From a virus, in IMG/VR virus record IMGVR_UViG_3300030060_001229, positions 393 through 24,279 of that record: a stretch of DNA of 23,887 bases; one strand, written 5' to 3'. The stretch's first letter is position 1; each line of letters opens with the position of its first letter. Positions 21,591 through 23,887 of this stretch are shown here, one piece after another. The notes beneath the pieces are model-generated. The model was not told where the DNA came from, did not search any database, and was given only the letters and a program-made list of their open reading frames with translations. A program made the translations under genes and the position numbers.

Positions 21591-23700
21591 GATATGTACC
21601 CTCTCCACACGCGAGGATAGCTTTATAAGACTTATTAGAAGCTTCATTTTCTATCAGTTCGATAAGACCTTTCTTAATTAATCTTTGGAACGATTTTCTT
21701 ATCGCAGCATCTTTACCATCAACCATTGGATCGTGAATCATCTGATTAATCGTATAAGTTTCTGGATGAATCTTTCTTAACTTCTGTAAAACTTTATCTT
21801 GAACAGTTGTAGGAGATTCACTATCGTTAGAAACTTCTGGAGTGTAATCAGCTATAGAGAATGTAAGGTCATCATTCATCTTCATAACCATCTGAGTTCC
21901 CATTCTTCCAGACCTAGATTTTTCAATCGTAATAAATCTACTGGAGCGACCAACCTTATTTACCTGTTCCTGAGTTGGCTTAGATAGTTTCCAAGTTTCA
22001 TCAACAGCATCTCTGATAGCAGATGTTCCTCTAAATCCACCATTTTTATTAGCGTGATGAATTATAAGGATTGTTGTCTTAGGAAAGAGGACACCATTAT
22101 TTCTGGTTAACCAATATAAAGGTTGAGCAAAATCTGATTTGTTTTCATCAAAAGCTCTACCACCACTACATCCAATAAGAGAGTCGATAACAACTAACTT
22201 AGGAGTATGTTCCTGCATTAATTTAATGAACTGAGCATATCTCTGTAACTGCCAATCAGTTTGAATTTTTACATTGCTAGTAACAGGAAGGTTGACTTCT
22301 TCAAGTTGTTCTTTTAGCTGAGATAAAGGTTGATCTCCATTAAGTAAAAGAACAGTACCCTTATCAACTGGAACTTTGCTGCCTCTAACAAGGAAAGGAT
22401 CTCCAGTAGCAATATGTTTTGCCATAGTCCAAGCACTCATGGATTTACCATCACCACCAGCACCATAAATAAGAACAACTGAAGGAGTAGGAAGAATGTC
22501 AGGTATCAAATATTCTCTTTGAATATCTAAAGCATAAAGGTCAGCCAAATCTAAAATACCTTTTTGGCTTTCATATTGAATTTGATCAACAATAAGTTTC
22601 TCCAAAGATGATTGATCTCTATAGCCAGCTTTCAATGCCAAAGTATTTAACTTGTAGTTCATCTCAGCAGGGTTATCCAACTCAAGAATATTTTTGGCAC
22701 GTTTAATTACATCACCAAAATCAAGAGTAGAAGTTCTAATTTCTTGAACCTGTTTATCTTCAGCTTTACTAACAATCTTTTTGTTCTCAGCAGAAAATCT
22801 ATGTCTTTCAGGATCTTCTCTATCGGCCAACCAGATTAAAGTACCTAAACCAATACCACCACTTTTAAATGAATACCAAGCAGTAGTGCAGGGAGTATCG
22901 TGATCTCCTGCTTCTTCCCATTCTCCTGCAAAGTCAGGATCTTGAGATGACCAGAAAGACCATAATGCTAAACCCATTTCACTAGGAAGGGCAGAATGAA
23001 TTGCCATTCCAACTTTGACCCAATGTTCTCTGCTACCTAAACCCTGATGAGATATAACGGAAAGACATTCATGGATGATCTGAGCAATCTCATCTTCAGT
23101 TCTATCACTAAAATCTAAATCTTTTTTATTTTGTACTGGTTTTGGAGGAGCTTTCATCTCAGCCAATAACCAAGCAGGAGCTACAGGTATATTTGAAAGA
23201 TCACCAGTTAATTCATAGAATCCTTCTTCTGAACTATGTCCACCTGGGTAAGCACCATAGATAACACCTTGTCTTCTTCCCCAAAGTATTTCATAATTAC
23301 CACCTTCTTCTTTACGAAGGCCATGCCCTTTAACATCACCCCATAAAACCTCTGGAACAGTAAAGACATACTTTGCTGCATCTTTTTTAGTAGAAGTGAT
23401 CTTAGGGGCACCTATAAGTGTTTCAGACCATTTTCTTTTTAATACTGAATGGTCTTTATCAATATCAAGAATTACGATACCTTTTCCTCTTATACCTGTA
23501 TAAAGGCCAACAGCTTGCAGGTCAGGATTCTTGTCTATTGCTAGTTCTAAGTCGTGATTATCAAAATCTCTTTCCCATGATTCTTCTAAAGGATTTTTAC
23601 CAGTTGCCTTACGGCCTGATTTCATCGGAGCATCTTTTTTATATATTGGAGCGTAAACTAGGTTCTCAGGTAGAGTCTTGACGAAATTAATAATTGTCAT
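21568..23700 (-). CDS. Prim-pol primase / RepA-type helicase
   Basis: 710 residues. Residues 1-185 are a bifunctional primase-polymerase domain: GLYTGIRGKGIVILDIDKD places metal-binding Asp79 and Asp81, with a later GRRQGVIYGAYPGGHSS and FYEL block. Residues about 202-295 match a PriCT-2 type primase C-terminal domain (SREHWVKVGMAIHSAL, ALWSFWSSQ, WYSFKSGGIGLGTLIWLA). Residues about 400-600 are a RecA-like ATPase: Walker A GAGGDGKS (413-420), Walker B KLVVIDSL (501-508), a sensor strand ILIIHHANK and RGTSAIRDAVD (557-566). A winged-helix-like end follows. It likely primes and unwinds DNA at the phage or episome origin. Its promoter and a 5' hairpin lie upstream and the box array overlaps its 3' end. 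Confidence 0.9.
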   Translation of the reverse strand: MTIINFVKTLPENLVYAPIYKKDAPMKSGRKATGKNPLEESWERDFDNHDLELAIDKNPDLQAVGLYTGIRGKGIVILDIDKDHSVLKRKWSETLIGAPKITSTKKDAAKYVFTVPEVLWGDVKGHGLRKEEGGNYEILWGRRQGVIYGAYPGGHSSEEGFYELTGDLSNIPVAPAWLLAEMKAPPKPVQNKKDLDFSDRTEDEIAQIIHECLSVISHQGLGSREHWVKVGMAIHSALPSEMGLALWSFWSSQDPDFAGEWEEAGDHDTPCTTAWYSFKSGGIGLGTLIWLADREDPERHRFSAENKKIVSKAEDKQVQEIRTSTLDFGDVIKRAKNILELDNPAEMNYKLNTLALKAGYRDQSSLEKLIVDQIQYESQKGILDLADLYALDIQREYLIPDILPTPSVVLIYGAGGDGKSMSAWTMAKHIATGDPFLVRGSKVPVDKGTVLLLNGDQPLSQLKEQLEEVNLPVTSNVKIQTDWQLQRYAQFIKLMQEHTPKLVVIDSLIGCSGGRAFDENKSDFAQPLYWLTRNNGVLFPKTTILIIHHANKNGGFRGTSAIRDAVDETWKLSKPTQEQVNKVGRSSRFITIEKSRSGRMGTQMVMKMNDDLTFSIADYTPEVSNDSESPTTVQDKVLQKLRKIHPETYTINQMIHDPMVDGKDAAIRKSFQRLIKKGLIELIENEASNKSYKAILACGEGTYLVPLEES

Positions 23701-23723
23701 GTATCATTCTATTAGGGTAAGTG

Positions 23724-23769
23724 AAACCTCTGAACTTCTGTTTTGTTATCGAACAGATTTCGGAGGTTT
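23724..23769. other. Two-tier hairpin at the 5' end of the primase transcript
   Basis: AAACCTC (23724-23730) pairs with GAGGTTT (23763-23769) and, inside, TCTGTT (23737-23742) with AACAGA (23752-23757). It lies between the primase promoter and the ATG, within the predicted leader of about 67 bases. Read on the + strand it is followed by a T-rich stretch and could be a terminator for transcription coming the other way; read as DNA, the inner dyad could be an operator. Confidence 0.55.
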
Positions 23770-23773
23770 TCTT

Positions 23774-23802
23774 ATTTTAGGCTATTTACATTTCAAGGTC
23801 AA
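23774..23802 (-). promoter_or_regulatory. Promoter of the primase-helicase gene
   Basis: On the - strand: TTGACC (23802-23797), 17-base spacer, TAAAAT (23779-23774). Both hexamers match the sigma70 consensus at five of six bases and spacing is ideal. Transcription would start near 23767, at the foot of the hairpin. Confidence 0.7.
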
Positions 23803-23821
23803 GCGACTAGAATGAGATTGT

Positions 23822-23836
23822 GCAAATATATTTTGC
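23822..23836. promoter_or_regulatory. Inverted repeat upstream of the primase promoter
   Basis: GCAAA (23822-23826) and TTTGC (23832-23836) flank TATAT. It lies about 20 bases upstream of the -35 element and could bind a regulator, but such AT-rich dyads also arise by chance. Confidence 0.3.
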
Positions 23837-23872
23837 CCATTGATTACAAACGCTATTTAACAATTTCTACTT

Positions 23873-23887
23873 ATGAAATTTTCAGCC
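23873..23887 (+). CDS. Possible start of a divergent gene (cut by window end)
   Basis: ATG at 23873 opens a frame MKFSA that runs off the window. It would be divergent to the primase gene. With only five codons, nothing can be said about its product, and no Shine-Dalgarno is visible. Confidence 0.25.

Overview
The window looks like about 24 kb of a lambda/HK97-type siphovirus genome or prophage, most likely from a marine picocyanobacterium (Prochlorococcus/Synechococcus). The host guess is inference. It rests on the AT-rich sequence, the dense gene packing, GTG/TTG starts and several small membrane or exported proteins that resemble, from memory, proteins of picocyanobacterial phages. No integrase, terminase or host gene is visible, so phage and prophage cannot be told apart.

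Layout. (1) Positions 1-15516, + strand, virion genes in canonical order: end of the major capsid gene, terminator, head-tail connector, head closure, HK97 gp10-like neck, tail terminator, tail assembly chaperones G and T, tape measure, then lambda M-, L-, K-, I- and J-like tail tip genes. A fibre cassette follows: an S74-chaperone fibre, two small tail proteins, a repeat-rich fibre, a collagen-like fibre with its own S74 domain, and a 2-oxoglutarate/Fe(II) oxygenase whose start overlaps the collagen-like gene. No tail tube gene lies in its usual place. (2) 15548-17836, + strand: small accessory genes, including a coiled-coil ORF followed by a start-less zinc ribbon in the -1 frame behind an A AAA AAG slippery site. 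(3) 17837-18049 has no gene. It carries hairpins and two tandem ~63-nt three-stem RNA-like units with compensatory base changes, behind a good sigma70-type promoter. (4) 18050-20023, - strand: four tightly coupled genes, one for a membrane protein and three for exported proteins. (5) 20070-20700, + strand: three small genes. (6) 20672-23700, - strand: a Prim-pol/PriCT/RecA-like primase-helicase, an array of eight TGRGACAA boxes in mirror-symmetric order, then small genes including a ribbon-helix-helix-like protein.

Working together: regions 1-2 build the connector, tail and host-recognition fibres, and the oxygenase may modify the collagen-like fibre. Region 6 looks like a replication module (primase-helicase, iteron-like array, possible small regulator). 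The structured RNA lies exactly at the meeting point of the late operon and the exported-protein operon. The features most worth following up are the tandem RNA, the palindromic box array and the predicted -1 frameshift gene.
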